A stretch of 64,000 nucleotides of DNA, from positions 11,541,442 to 11,605,441 of the forward strand of contig NC_134023.1 of the NCBI RefSeq assembly GCF_040712315.1. Direction: 5' to 3'. The translations under genes and the position numbers were made by a program. Positions 46,631 to 58,929 of this stretch are shown here, in pieces. This DNA comes from Castanea sativa. Lineage: Eukaryota > Streptophyta > Magnoliopsida > Fagales > Fagaceae. The notes under the pieces are model-generated. The model did not search any database. It was not told the DNA's origin and worked only from the letters and a program-made list of their open reading frames with translations. The stretch's first letter is position 1; each line of letters begins with the position of its first letter.

Positions 46631-47781
46631 AGCCGGAGATAAGCGAAAAAAAATCAAAAAAATTCACAACTGCATCCATATATGTTGAATTTAAATATTT
46701 TCTTTTGAAAAAAAAAATCAAATATTGTAGTTAATTTTCTCATGATCTACAAATAAAATAAAAATTATATTTATTATCTCACAAAAGGACTAATCAAACA
46801 TTGACAATTCTATTTTGATAAATTTGTGTCACATAGATATTATATTATATTATTTATTTCATTTTGTTTCTTTATCTTTGCTTTTTTATCTTTGTCATTT
46901 TGTCTCTTTATCTTTGTCACCCACTGCCCCAAACACACTGCATTATATGTCATTTATCTCCTTCTTTCTCTTTTATCTCTGTTGCCTATTCCCAATATTG
47001 CCCCACTACCAACAAACAGTCAAAGTGACAAACAATCAAATGCTTCATATATTATCACTATATAAATCACAACTCACAGTCAAATACCTTAGCAAAAACT
47101 ATATATAAATCACAACTCACATCTCACTTTCTCAACTCAGACTCTCAGACAGAGACTCCCAAGCCCCAAACACAATCACATATTCAAATTCAATTCACAA
47201 TTATCCTTTGCAAAAAAAAAAAAAAAAACACCACAATCAGTCAATCACAGATTCACAACACAAACATTATATCAATGTTATGTTAGGTTTTGAAGTTTAA
47301 AGAGAGAAAAACTACTTGAAAGGGCCGATTCGAATTTTGGGATGGAGGCTGGAGGCTGCAGCTGCCGGAGGCGCTAAGAGCAGTGGCAGCGACGTGGGTC
47401 TATGGCGACTGAGGCTAAGCGGCGTGATGGTGGCCTGTGGCGACGTCGTGCGAGGCTGACTGCTGACTCTAGTCAGTACTCAGTACTCTCTCTCTCAATC
47501 TCTCCACTCCAATCACTCTCTCGCGATCTCTCACTCTCTGTCTCTCTCTCTCACTTTTTTTTTTTTTTTTATCTGAGTCGGTTTCTAAAGTTAAAAGTGT
47601 TAGTGGGTTTAAAATAAAAAATTTTGGGTTGGGCGTAAGGGGGCGGTCAGGGTTGGGCTGGGGGGGCCCGGTAAAGGTTGGCTGGGCTTAGAGAATTATA
47701 TATGACTAAATTTTTTTATTATTTTTTGGGCTGAGGGGGGCCCTGGCCCCCTTGGGCCCCTTACTGGGTCCGTCTCACATC
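46631..47781. mobile_element. hAT-like non-autonomous repeat, degraded
   Basis: The left part (46631-46732) matches 13703-13811 and the right part (about 47560-47781) matches 62370-62625, including ggccctggcccccttgggcccc and tactgggtccgtct. A GC-rich block (47330-47470) and a CT-rich run lie between. Ends of this kind are common in plant hAT elements, but no clean TIR or 8-bp duplication was seen. It lies about 105 bp upstream of the HISN8 ATG. Confidence 0.5.
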
Positions 47782-48309
47782 ATGGTTAGGCAACTCCTAG
47801 TCCAGATATGGGAGGTGGGAAGAGTATTTCTTTTTTTCATCACTTGCTTCGATTAGAAATTCCTGTTGGGCTAATCAAGCATTCGGTTGGCCTTGGTGGC
47901 TAAGGAGTTTCAATGGAAAACGATACATCAATTGTCAAGATAGTTTTTTGCATTTTCCTAGGCGAAAATGGGAAATTAGCAATAAGTTTCAAACAATATA
48001 ATTAGTAGTTATCGTTTACAAGTTATATTTTTTACTAGCATCTCGAGTCTAAAAGACTCGATTTTGGGCCTATAAATCAAGTATTTGAGGATCGATTTTT
48101 ATGATTTGATCTGTCTGATGTGACATTTTTTTCACGTGGCGTCCACCTAAAAATCGAGTCTCAATTTACAACCCTTCACAGATCGTCTATAACGTTTTAA
48201 GCCCACCATTTACATCTTCTCATCATAGAAGAAAGGGAGAGAAAACATAAAACCCAGCCACTACCGGCCTACCACAACCCAACCACAATCACATTCAATC
48301 CCACCCAAT

Positions 48310-48620
48310 CAACCAATAAAATAAAACCCAGAAAAATAAAACTCAGAAAACCAGAAAAATGAAACCCAAAAAACCAGAAAAATAAAACCCAAAAAATGCA
48401 AAAAAATGAAACCCAGAAAAAGCAGAAAAATGATACTCAGAAACCAGAAAATTAAAACCCAGAAAACCAAAAAAATAAAACCCAAAAAACGCAGAAAAAT
48501 GAAACCCAGAAAACCCAAAAACCAGAAAATTAAAACCCAAAAAACCAGAAAATAAAACCCAGAAAACCAGAAAAATGAAACCCAGAAAACCCGAAATCCA
48601 GAAAATTAAAACGCAGAAAA
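48310..48620. repeat. Minisatellite, aaaacccagaaaaccagaaaaat type
   Basis: Some 14 degenerate units of about 20-24 bp made of aaaacccagaaaacc and agaaaaatg phrases. It yields spurious Phe/Gly-rich frames on the minus strand. Units vary too much and lack unique spacers, so it is not CRISPR. Confidence 0.9.
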
Positions 48621-49081
48621 CCACCGTGTTATTTGTGGAAGATCAAGCATTGTTTGAGACGACAAGGCAAGCATGAGATCAAAAAATTTTATGGAGAGGA
48701 AATCTTAATCTGGAGTGCCATGAAGAGGATTTCTGAATCGGAGCCCATGGAGAGGAAATTAGAGCCAGAGAGGGATGAGGCAGAGCGTGAGAGAAGAGGA
48801 GAGAGTGTTTTTGTTGGAGAAGAGGAGAGAGCGTGAGAGAAGAGGAAAGTGTTTGTCTGAAAATTGGTTTAATATAGTGGTTTCTGATTTTTTTTTTTTT
48901 TTTTTTTTTTGCTTATAAATCGAGTCTTAGAAACTTAATTTTCAGGGTGACGCCACGTGAAAAAAATGTCACATCAAACAAATCAGACCATAAAAATCGA
49001 TCCTCAAATACTTGATTTATAGGCCCAAAATCGAGTCTTTTAGACTTGAGATACTTGTAAAAAATATAGTTTGTAAACAGT

Positions 49082-49753
49082 TGTGGGGGGTAGAAGGACC
49101 CAAATGGGCATATGGGCTTTTGGACTGTAGCATGAAGGGCCAACCTGCTCTAGAATTAAACTCTACAAATCGGCCCATACGCCGAGGGTCCGAGAGTACA
49201 GCCGAGGGCGAGCTTCTCCTCGGACAGAGCCAAGAGAACTCAAGACTTCATTATGAAGGTCAAGGCACAACTCTGGAAAGACTAATGGTTAAAGGGGGAC
49301 ACCCTGAACCTTCTAGATGCACCAGTATTAAAGAAAATATCAAGGGGAAAGGCTACCACCTCCGCATTAAAGGCTCTGCACCTACCTCCCTGGCCGCATT
49401 AATGGGGAAGTGACCCCTGAACAGTAAGGGGGAAACTTCTAGTCACTGTTCAAAAAGTATCAGGGAAAGAAGTATTTAAGGGGGGATCGGTAACTAAGAA
49501 AAAAAGAAAGAAATTGTAATCTTTAAGGAAGAAAGAGAAATAATAAAGGAGTAGTCCTCGGCTCGAGTCCGAGGAGATCCATTTGCAATTATCGTTCGTT
49601 ATTTACCTGTATTTGTTTATAAAAGCCTGTTATCAAGCTCCCAGTACTTCTAACCTAGGTTTCAAGCCCACACTCTACAAATTTTATTGTTTAAGGCTCA
49701 TTAGGCCTGAGCCCGTGATTGTCTTTGGGTCCAGGTGCAATTGTGCACTTACA
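49082..49753 (+). mobile_element. Solo LTR, gypsy Tat-like family, 672 bp
   Basis: It starts TGTGGGGGG and ends GCACTTACA, flanked by a perfect 5-bp duplication ACAGT (49077-49081 and 49754-49758). It is related to the LTR at 13812-14613 in reverse orientation (gcattaatgggg, gaacagtaag, tccgagg, tttcaagcccacactctacaaat). It arose by recombination between LTRs after insertion into the right TIR of the MULE. Confidence 0.93.
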
Positions 49754-49817
49754 ACAGTAATTACTAATTATATTGTTTGGAAATTATTGCTAATTTCCCA
49801 TTTTGGCCCATTTTCCT

Positions 49818-49842
49818 GTGTTAGATAGTATTAGAAAAAAAT

Positions 49843-49875
<33 letters not shown>

Positions 49876-50635
49876 AGTAAAAGAAAAAAAAATATTTCTT
49901 AACTTTTCTTATTTAGTTTGGCATGAAATAGAGTTATTTTTTGCTAAAATTTTCTTTAAAAAAAAATAAAAATAAAAATAAAAAACTCTTATCTTATGCA
50001 AAACTAAATAAAGGAAATCAAAATATAATTTTTCAATTCTTTTAAGGTCGCTACCAAACATAAGAAAATGAGATAGTATTCTATAAAATACTTTTTGATG
50101 ATTCATTTTCCATAAAAATGTTAATGTCACCAAATAGTTTCGTTTTTGTTTTTGTTTTTGTTTTTGTTTTTTTATTAGGGAGGGGGTATGAAAACAATTT
50201 CATATACCAAGACACCAGGTTGCCTAAACTCTAAACAAAATTCGGATAATCAAATATTATATCACCTGAAATCCCAATTACTTTTGCATCATGATGCTAT
50301 GACCATTTGTATGATATAAAGATAGATAGGAACGGATGAGTCCTTTTTTTTTTTTTACATGGAACGTATCAGTCCCTTGAACCAAGAGAAAAAACTGATC
50401 TGTCTTTCAGAAAACACAAATGCATTGAGCTAGAACAGTAGATGGAAAGAGAGAAGGAAATGAAGGTACCAAATTTTACCATAGATGGTCTTTGCAGTAA
50501 TAAATATACATACAACACATGACAAAGTTTACACAAAACACAGGTAGATACTAAGGAGGCAGCATTTATACAAGTGGATACTGCTGTTCATGAAAGAACA
50601 GTACAAAACATGAAATTCATTAGAATGACTCAGAC
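49818..50635. other. Intergenic, downstream of the SDE3-like gene
   Basis: A/T-rich, no gene. Contains AC/AT runs near 49840-49875 and a gtttttgtttttg run near 50141-50172. The right end should hold the 3' UTR of the SDE3-like gene. Confidence 0.5.
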
Positions 50636-53600
50636 CTATATATAGATGTCCCTTGACCATCTCTCAAAGTTAACCATCTCTGTGATGAACATTGGATTGA
50701 GGGTGTTATATGGCTTGAATTCAAGAAGTCTTTCAAAATATGACTTCTGCAATCCATGATTCCTAGCCATGTCAGAGCGGACCCAACCTGGACGGTTTCT
50801 GGGTGCACCAGTAACTATGACGGCTGTATTCTCATTAGCAAAATTAGCTAAAGCTATTGTTGATTCTGGCTCTGTGGTTGATGAGGCATCCACTAGAAAA
50901 ATATGACTAAAATGTCCAGCAGGTATACCTTCGTTGTATAGTCGAAAGCTACTCACAAAAGTTGACAGAATTATCTTAAACTTTCGAAGTTTTGCTAGTG
51001 GAGGACATGTAAAACATTCATCTTTTATAGGACATGAAAGCAGAATGTCAGTGGGTACCCTATCTACCTCTCGAAATGCAGCATTGGCTCGAAATGTATC
51101 TGATTCTGGAATCTTTGTCCTTAAACTTCTCGTCAGCTCATCACATATGTGATTTGTAGGTGCACATATAAGAATCCGATTCTCTTTAGAGGTTTCATAT
51201 AATTCAATTACTGCTTCACAAACAACCAGTCCAGTTCTTGCAGTTGCTGGTCCTTTTGGTTCTGGTTCAGGCCTTTGCACTTCAGTTCCAACAAGCAGGC
51301 CCCCAAGAAGATAAGGTGGTGAGCCCCGAAAGCTTAAAATCCGACGTACTGAATTGGACTCATTTGTATTGAGTTTATCATAGGGATCAAGTAGAGCAGG
51401 TGGGCTAAGGACATTCTTCCGAAAGACACATTCAGGAAAGAGTAAGTTGTGGGACAAAGGATCTAATGCAAATGCAGCTTCTATTGCTTGATGAGCCCTT
51501 TTTAGACACACTCTGTTGAATGAGAAGCTGATATCATATTTGCGATTAGGAAGATGCTGTGAATGAAAATCATCTCCAAATTCAACTAATACACGATTGC
51601 TTCTCACCACACGATAGATAAAACCCTGCTTACCATTTAGACTGTTAATGTTGTAAATAAGATCATAAAATGAAAAAATGTTGTTTATAAGCACTCCATA
51701 AAATAATTCTCAAAATTCAGTTCGGCACAAAATAAATGTAAACAGTATTATTTATTAGGTATGGACTTTGATCAGCTGGTAACTCCATCTGTCAAAAGTG
51801 GATAACTGTAGGGCTGATAGGATAACCTAGATCTGTGTATACATGTCATTGTACCTGATATATATTAGTCCAAAGCACGTTTATTCCTTAGTGCTTCCGC
51901 TTTCCCTTTCTCCCTCTTTTTATTTTTTTCCTTTTTTCTTTTTTCATGAAATCTCTCACTCACAACAATATAACAACTAACATGAACAAACTGCTCAAGA
52001 GCTGCTCATCCATTCAAAATCACTTGAGGATACATCCACGTTATAAATTTTGGCTTTTCAAGAAGCCCATTTTTGCATCAAAGCAACCAAAGATCCTTGC
52101 TGCCAAAGTAGAAATGTTCAATAATCTGTAACCTCCGAGTTTCTCAAGTGAATTAGGGACACACAATAAAAATACATAGTACGGGTCACATAGATATTCC
52201 TGAACGCCAGATAACTGTAGGATTATCTGTGCGGAGGTTTGGCTGCTCACTCATCTCGTTTCAAAAGACCCACTAAGATATTTGAGAAATTAAATTTAAA
52301 AAATAGTATAAAAAGCCTCTGCATAATCCTAGTCAAGGCCAATAATGCAAGAACAACCTCATTAAAAGGTCAAATTAGCTGACTGTGTCACTTGTTAATT
52401 GGCTGGCTATATAATAGTTAAAGTCAGATGTATTGGACAGAATTCATAACAAAAAAGGCCATTTACAGGGAAGATTTCATAACAATTTATTTTTATAATG
52501 TGATGCAAGAACTCTAGCTTCAGGTTAGTTAAGGAAAATTCATAAAATGCTGTACAGAACTACCGAAATACTAGACCAGTTTAAACTCAAAGAAAAACAA
52601 GTTATCTAATCATAAAACTCAAGACAACCTTCAGAAAAATTATGTGATTTAATCTTATGTTAATTAAGAATAAGCTTACCTGAAATGGCTCAACCTTTTT
52701 ATCTGAAGGTCGTGCATTGACCATATCCCTTGATAAAAGATATGGCCGCTTCTCACGAATACGATCAATGTCAAATGCTACAAAGATTTTATCATCCTTC
52801 TCATCACTTCCTTTGGAATATTTATTCTTGTTTGATTTTTTATAAACTGCTGCTTTCTCCAACTCCAATGTCACTTTCTTCAACAGGAAGTCACTCCATT
52901 TCTAGTTCCAATAAAAGCATAAAATTACTACAAGCCAAAGTGCAAAAGCATAGATTATTACATCAATCACAACATTTTACCATACATACTACTTTAAATA
53001 GTCAAAGAAGCCAAAATATATATCATTGAAATTGTATGATGGATATCTGAAAATAACAATGTAAAATACTCCCTCAAAAGATCTCCTTGTGATGGGATAC
53101 TAGAGAAAGATAATTTAAGAAACTTTTGAATTCCATAAAAAAAAATAATAATAAAATAAAATAAAAACTTTTGAATTTTTGCTTTCCTCCTATGGAAGGT
53201 TTTAAGAAAGTGAGTTAGTTCATTTACATTGCCACTCTCACTTATTCAAGAGTATAATTCCGTTTAAATCCAGGAACTTCGCTTTCCATTTAGTAACAGA
53301 AGAGATGATCATTTAGAATATATACTTGTTTACAATGCTCTAGGTTCAAATGCTATTGTTGAGAGAAAAAAGAAAGTCATTATTCATTACACCTGCAATC
53401 AGATACCTTTTTAACAAGCATTTAAGTATGTCCAATAGAGAATTTTAAAATTTTAATTCCTAAAGTCAACACATAAACAAAATTCCATCATCCAGGACAA
53501 ACTCATCTTAAAAACAATAGAAGAATTTGATTTCACATCCTTTTAATCATATTCTAGAAACAGATCCTCTGATTGAACAGAAGTATTTGTTTTGAATGCT

Positions 53601-55949
53601 ATAACAAATGGAATAAAACCATTCCATTTGAACATAGAGCACATTGGAAGATCATTTCAGTAGATGTGTAAAATAATGCCCTGATTTCATTATGTATCAT
53701 TACCTCTGACACAGGTTTCCAGGACATTATATCATATGTTTATCTGATTGGATCAATTTCAAGTTGAGGCCTTCTTCCAATTAAACACTGTAAGATTTGA
53801 AATAAAATCTAAGCATATATTCGATCACACAACCAATTTGAATTTACCTATCTGCAAATGCAGAGTCCGGTTTGAAACTCATAAGAAGAAATTTCTTACA
53901 TCTTTTAATGGAATCTTTATCCAAGAATTACTAGAATATCAAGTTTTGCCAACCAAGAAACAGAATGCTAGATAATTGATGCTGTGCACAATCACATCAA
54001 TTTTGGCAACGAAGTCTCTCAATGAATTGAGTTACTGCATAAACTAAAAGTGCACGCCTGCCTAAAATTTTGACTTTCTTTTACTGATAGCAGTATGATC
54101 CCTTCTTTCACACACACCATGTAAAGCATTGCATGTGGGAAACACCCACAACTCAACTAAAACCCAATTCAAGAAGGGGGGTGACCAAAATGAGATTACA
54201 TTTACAGTAGAAACCAGCAATACATTGCTTCTCCTTGTCTCCAGTAAGAGGGAGTTCCCAATTGGCTTTCCATGACATCTTTTATATTCCTTGCAGTATA
54301 TGTGTGAAAAGTTTGTGAGGCATTAAACTACAGCATAAAAGGCAAAGGGACTCATTTGCAATACAAAGTTGCATGTCCAGTCCAAATTTACAGAGGTTAA
54401 AAAATAAAAATTTACATAGGTACCTAAAATTGTTTTGTACTGAAGGCAATATGCATGCAAACTATAGAGCTCGAATGAGTCACACCTGCAACATGTTTAG
54501 CATTCAGCTCCTCTACCCCCATTGATTTGCATCCCAGTATTAATTTTCAAAAATATTTCTTTCATTTTTTTCAATATTTCTAATGTATATACACGTTTAT
54601 CTATGTTGTTTGAAATTAAATTAGTAAAAACTGGATCACTAAATTTTATCAGATGCTTCATAACTACCTCAATTAGACCTGACCCAAATCTTACAAAACC
54701 CAAACCACTCTAGCTCTAGTTATTTTTATACTGCAGTAGTAGTGCTAAATACTAAACAGGATCAGGTCTTAGCCCTTGCCATGGTACCAGCTTAACATAT
54801 ATTCATTTTGAAATCTACAATGTGTTTGGATGGAGCAGAAGGGAGGGGAAGGGGGGAGGGGGGGTTAACTTTGTTTGGATTTTTTTTTTTTAAGGGGGAA
54901 GGGGTTTGAGGGTATTAAACCCTCATTTTCGATTGTCAATTTTCCCTTATAATGTCAATTTATATCTATTTCTTTAAATTGAACAAAATAGGGGTACAAT
55001 TGTTAATGTAAATGATATCTTATAAACAAGATTTCAAAGAAGATAGTGCACAAATTTTAATGATATACCAAGTAACATTTTGTTGACAAAGTAGTTAACT
55101 TACGTCCAAGTAGTAATCCTCAGCATATAATAGGGCAGCAAAATAAGCCTTATAATTTGAAGGAGACAAAGGCTGCTTCAGAACTTCAGGCACAATGTCT
55201 CTCTTGATCAGACCTTTGATATCCTCAGGAACAGCATATATGGCTGTACCCTTTTCACAAATATAACTTGTCTTCCTTTCTTCATCTGTTACATTATTGG
55301 GAGCTATATGTAGAATTGGCTTAAAATCTGGAGGTTGCTTAGAAGTAGATGGTGAAGATTGAGATGGTTTATAGGAAGTTGGAGAAGAAGCTGATGGGGC
55401 TTTAGAAGAAGGAACTGGAGGTTTAAGGGATGATGGGGATGAACTAGAAGACGAGGGAGGCGGTTTTGGTTTAGGTGAAGATTGAGATAGGTAGGAAGGT
55501 GCAGATTGTGTAGATGGAGATTGAAGTGATCTAGAAGAAAATGCAGGAGGCAATGGACTCGAACTTTTAGAACTGTGGGAAACTTCATTAGTGGAAAATT
55601 GAGGTGGCACATAGGAAGATAGGGGCGGCTTAGATGAAGATGAAGATTGAGGTGTCACTGAGCTGCTTATCCATGAATCTATTGCAACTTTGGTTTGATA
55701 ATAAGGCGAAGAAGCACTTGGCAATGACGACTTTGCTAAAATTTGGTAGTGGTCACGGTACAATGGGGTTGTGGTTGTTGGAGTTGGAGTTGGAGTTGGA
55801 GTTCGAGATGAATTACGTACCAAATATTCATTCCTTTCAGAACCAAATTCCAGCTGAAAAGGCCTAGATCTAGTTCTAGAGTAACTGTCATCATAACTAT
55901 CTTCTTCGCAACAAAGGATACATTTCAAGATTTCAAGAAAACAAGACAT
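50636..55949 (-). CDS. SDE3/MOV10-like protein with degenerate helicase motifs
   Basis: Three coding exons, 55104-55949, 52680-52901 and 50636-51625, joined by GT/AG introns in phase 0: 685 residues, no stop. ATG at 55947-55949 is the first in frame after the acceptor. Residues 1-14 are Cys/Leu-rich (MSCFLEILKCILCC), about 45-215 are Ser/Pro-rich with a TP repeat, and from about 230 the protein follows plant SDE3 RNA helicases (VPEDIKGLIKRDIVPEVL, YFAALLYAEDYY, VLVEFGDDFHSQH, DISFSFNRVCLKRAH). The first RecA domain is recognisable (ILICAPTN, FRANAAFRE, IILSTFVSS) but the Walker A site is not GPPGTGKT (it reads GGLLVGTE), the DEAG site reads VDASS, and the protein ends before the second RecA domain. 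True SDE3 acts in RNA silencing; this one probably cannot hydrolyse ATP. It is a pseudo-enzyme or a decaying paralogue. Confidence 0.82.
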
Positions 55950-55996
55950 AACGCATAAATATATGGTCTTTTTGAGATCAAACCTCACTTTGATTT

Positions 55997-56660
55997 CTGA
56001 GGAAAAATAAGGACAACGTTTCAGAATTTGTGGAACATGGATATCTCAATCAACAAGGCATATAGTAAATCTGAAAATGTACAGCAATAAGCAATCGATT
56101 AGAAGATACATATATATGATATACCAAACATGCAAAATTGGAATATATACATACATATACAAAATAAAAATAAAAAAAAGAAGGCAGCAAAGAAAATGTA
56201 GAATCTCATAGTTCTTCATGGTTTTGATCTACAAATAGTCAAAACAAAACACACTCACACACAACTGAAGTGAAAGATCAGACTACCATACAGACCAAAA
56301 AAGATCATTGAAAATCTTAGAAAGTGAGTACGATGTAGTAGATATCAGAGAAACGTAGCTATTATAAGCATGTTATAATGATAGAAGACAGAGTAGAAGT
56401 AGAAGAGAAAACCCACCTGGATTCTTGAGAATCTTTTGATCTTCGATCCAACGCTAACACTGACTGTCTGAATTCTGCAGGTAAATAAAGGACCAAAGGT
56501 TGACGAGGATGTAAATTCAATTCCAAAGTCTTTTCCCTGCACCACCCCTGGCTTGCCACGTCGGCAAGTGGGTCCAGATATAGTGACCAGTGACTTCACT
56601 ACTGCCTACTGGGAATGGTTGGAGAGGGAAAACTTCGGAACAAGGGAAAGCCAACTGAAA
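55997..56660 (-). other. 5' UTR exon and first intron of the SDE3-like gene
   Basis: The coding exon begins at 55996 after TTTTTCCTCAG. A UTR exon upstream ends at 56417 with CCAG followed by GTGGGT, giving an intron of 55997-56416. The UTR exon probably starts near 56660, below the TATA boxes. Placement rests on splice signals and on conservation with 1130-1700. Confidence 0.55.
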
Positions 56661-56685
56661 TGGATTAAAGTCACATGTACGGACG

Positions 56686-56789
56686 AGGTTGTGACTTTTT
56701 ATATAGAAGAAATGAGCTGATTTATTTTTGGGGGTGGAGGTTGTGACTTTTTATATAGAAGAAATGAGCTGATTTATTTTTGGGGGTGG
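56686..56789 (-). promoter_or_regulatory. Duplicated core promoter of the SDE3-like gene
   Basis: Two perfect tandem copies of 52 bp (56686-56737 and 56738-56789). Each contains on the minus strand a TATATAAAAAG-type TATA box (about 56698-56705 and 56750-56757), well placed upstream of the predicted UTR exon. Confidence 0.6.
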
Positions 56790-57416
56790 TAATAAGTATT
56801 TTAGAAAAATTTTGATAATATTTTTATAAAAAATAAAAAAAATTATTATAATATAATTTTTTTTTTTAAATATTTTTTTAAAATAGATTATTAACTAATA
56901 GCTAAGGCGATTCGTTAGTATTCTATTTTTTTTTTAATACCTTTAATTGTATTTGCTAAAAAGTGAGGGTAGAAAAAGGTGCATTTAATAATATAAAGCA
57001 GAATAAAATTAGAGCTATAAATAATAGCTTAATTGGGATCGAGCCTAGTGCAAAATGAGATTACATATTTAAATTTGGTTTATTTTTTCTAAAATAAGTT
57101 TGAGCTTTTTTATAAGTTACTTGATTAATTTATTCATTTTCATATATAATAAACATTACAACTAAAACCTTTTACCCCATTACAAATATATGCTAATAAT
57201 TAAAAATTAAACTATAGTTGAATTCTTTAAGTTAATTAGATATAATGGCTCTGTCCTTCCTACCCATTATGAACTTATAAAAATTAGATATACCAACTTA
57301 TATTGGTTAAAATTTAAATATAATTTTAATATATTATGGACTATTCACGTCATCAATAAATTACAAATAATATTTAATATCTTATGAATTTGTTTACAAA
57401 CTTTTATATATATATA

Positions 57417-57453
<37 letters not shown>

Positions 57454-58640
57454 CATTTAAAATTATATATATTTTAATCAAGCCTTATATTCATGAACTT
57501 GTTCATGATCACATTTTTATATTTGAGCTCAGCTTATTTGATAATTATGCCTAATGAACTTAGTTCATATGCTAGATAAATGAACATAAAAAATCTTTCT
57601 CTCGAGTCAAGCTCAAACTATTCATAAACAATTTCGTTCATTTATAGCCCTAATTAAAATATGAAATTGCCATACGGACACCAAAATTGGTGATGGATAA
57701 TATTTTTTTTTTTTTTTTTGAGAAAATGAACTAACAAATTATTTACCAAAAAATTAAATTTATTTCTCTATGTCCATTTTGTTTATCAACAATGTTACAA
57801 TCATAACACATTTAAATTTTAATAACTATCTTCACAACATCTGAGAGGTGACATATTGCGGTTAATTATTATAAGTTATAACATTACTTTCACATAAGAT
57901 CACCATTGAAATTATTTTTATTGTACACAAATTACAACATGTCACCATAGCAATGTGAGAGATATTTTAGTAGCAATGGGATTCTCAAAAATGAAAATTC
58001 TAAGTGAGGTAGCATCAATATTTATGTTTTCAAGCTATGTCTCAAATAGGTAGGTATTAAGGTGGAAGAGCTCAATCGAGTGGCCAAGAAAATGTCACTT
58101 GAGTTCCATTAAGCCAACAAAAAATTGAGTGAACCTAGCATAACATAACACTGAGAGGTGAAGTGGAAGTCTCTTGAAGGAAATTGATACGAAGCCAATT
58201 TTGACAGTGCCCTTCTTACTAACTCGTGCCCTAGCCAAGAGAGCTATTGATGCTCATGACTTGATTGTGTTGATAGAAAATTTTGCATATAATCACTTTT
58301 ACTTGAGTTCACTACTGACATAATTTTTTATTACACACCAATTATAATATATTATATAAGCAGTTGTATGAGAATTATTGTGTGGCTATACCTATTGGAG
58401 GCAAAGAGGCTATCTTTTATTTTATATTGTACGGAAGGTATATTATATGTGGTATTGAAGGGCCTTGGAAGTTTTGAATGGTTACTCGGTTAGATAATTG
58501 TAGAAACAGAGTGAGGGGTTTGTTTGTAGGGCTGGTTGGGTCACATTGATTAAGAACTATACAAATAGCTCAAATTTTAATTTAGAGTGACAGCCCCGGA
58601 GTTAACAAAATCAATTCCTGGGCCGTTGGAGGAGAGAAGA
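56790..58640. other. A/T-rich intergenic DNA
   Basis: No gene. A (TA)n run lies at 57409-57452. The rest is unassigned. Confidence 0.6.
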
Positions 58641-58761
58641 GCTCTAGCATCTTTTAGTAAGTGTAGGAACTTGTTTGGTTAGATCTAGCAGTCCTTGGAT
58701 AGCTTGGTTTGTGAGGAATTGGTGGGTAGCAATAGTACGCTTTGAGAGCGCAATTGCAGGG

Positions 58762-58762
<1 letters not shown>

Positions 58763-58826
<64 letters not shown>
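58763..58826. repeat. (AT)n microsatellite, about 30 units
   Basis: Uninterrupted TA repeat; gives spurious Tyr-Ile reading frames. Confidence 0.96.
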
Positions 58827-58829
<3 letters not shown>

Positions 58830-58929
58830 GATGAGGATCCCAAGCTGTTAAATCCAATGGATGAGGGATTTCCAGAGGATGTAAACCTCATGAAGATTCC
58901 TTAAAGAAGAGCTTATGTGGCTTGTAGAG

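Larger units (their letters stand above)
47961..49808. mobile_element. Non-autonomous MULE with about 210-bp TIRs
   Basis: Long terminal inverted repeats, about 47961-48170 and 48911-49081 continued at 49759-49808, begin GGCGAAAATGGGAAATTAGC and GGCCAAAATGGGAAATTAGC. A 9-bp duplication CATTTTCCT flanks the element (47951-47959 and 49809-49817). The right TIR is split by a solo LTR. The interior (48171-48910) encodes no transposase; it holds a minisatellite and a GA-rich stretch. Confidence 0.9.

Noticed and set aside
48310..48620. CRISPR-like array
   Set aside because: Units are degenerate and adjoining with no unique spacers, in a plant nuclear context.
48309..48624. Phe/Gly-rich minus-strand frames
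   Set aside because: They are translations of the aaaacccagaaaacc minisatellite.
55304..55867. Overlapping frames on both strands across the SDE3-like first exon
   Set aside because: Shadows of the Ser/Pro-rich coding region.
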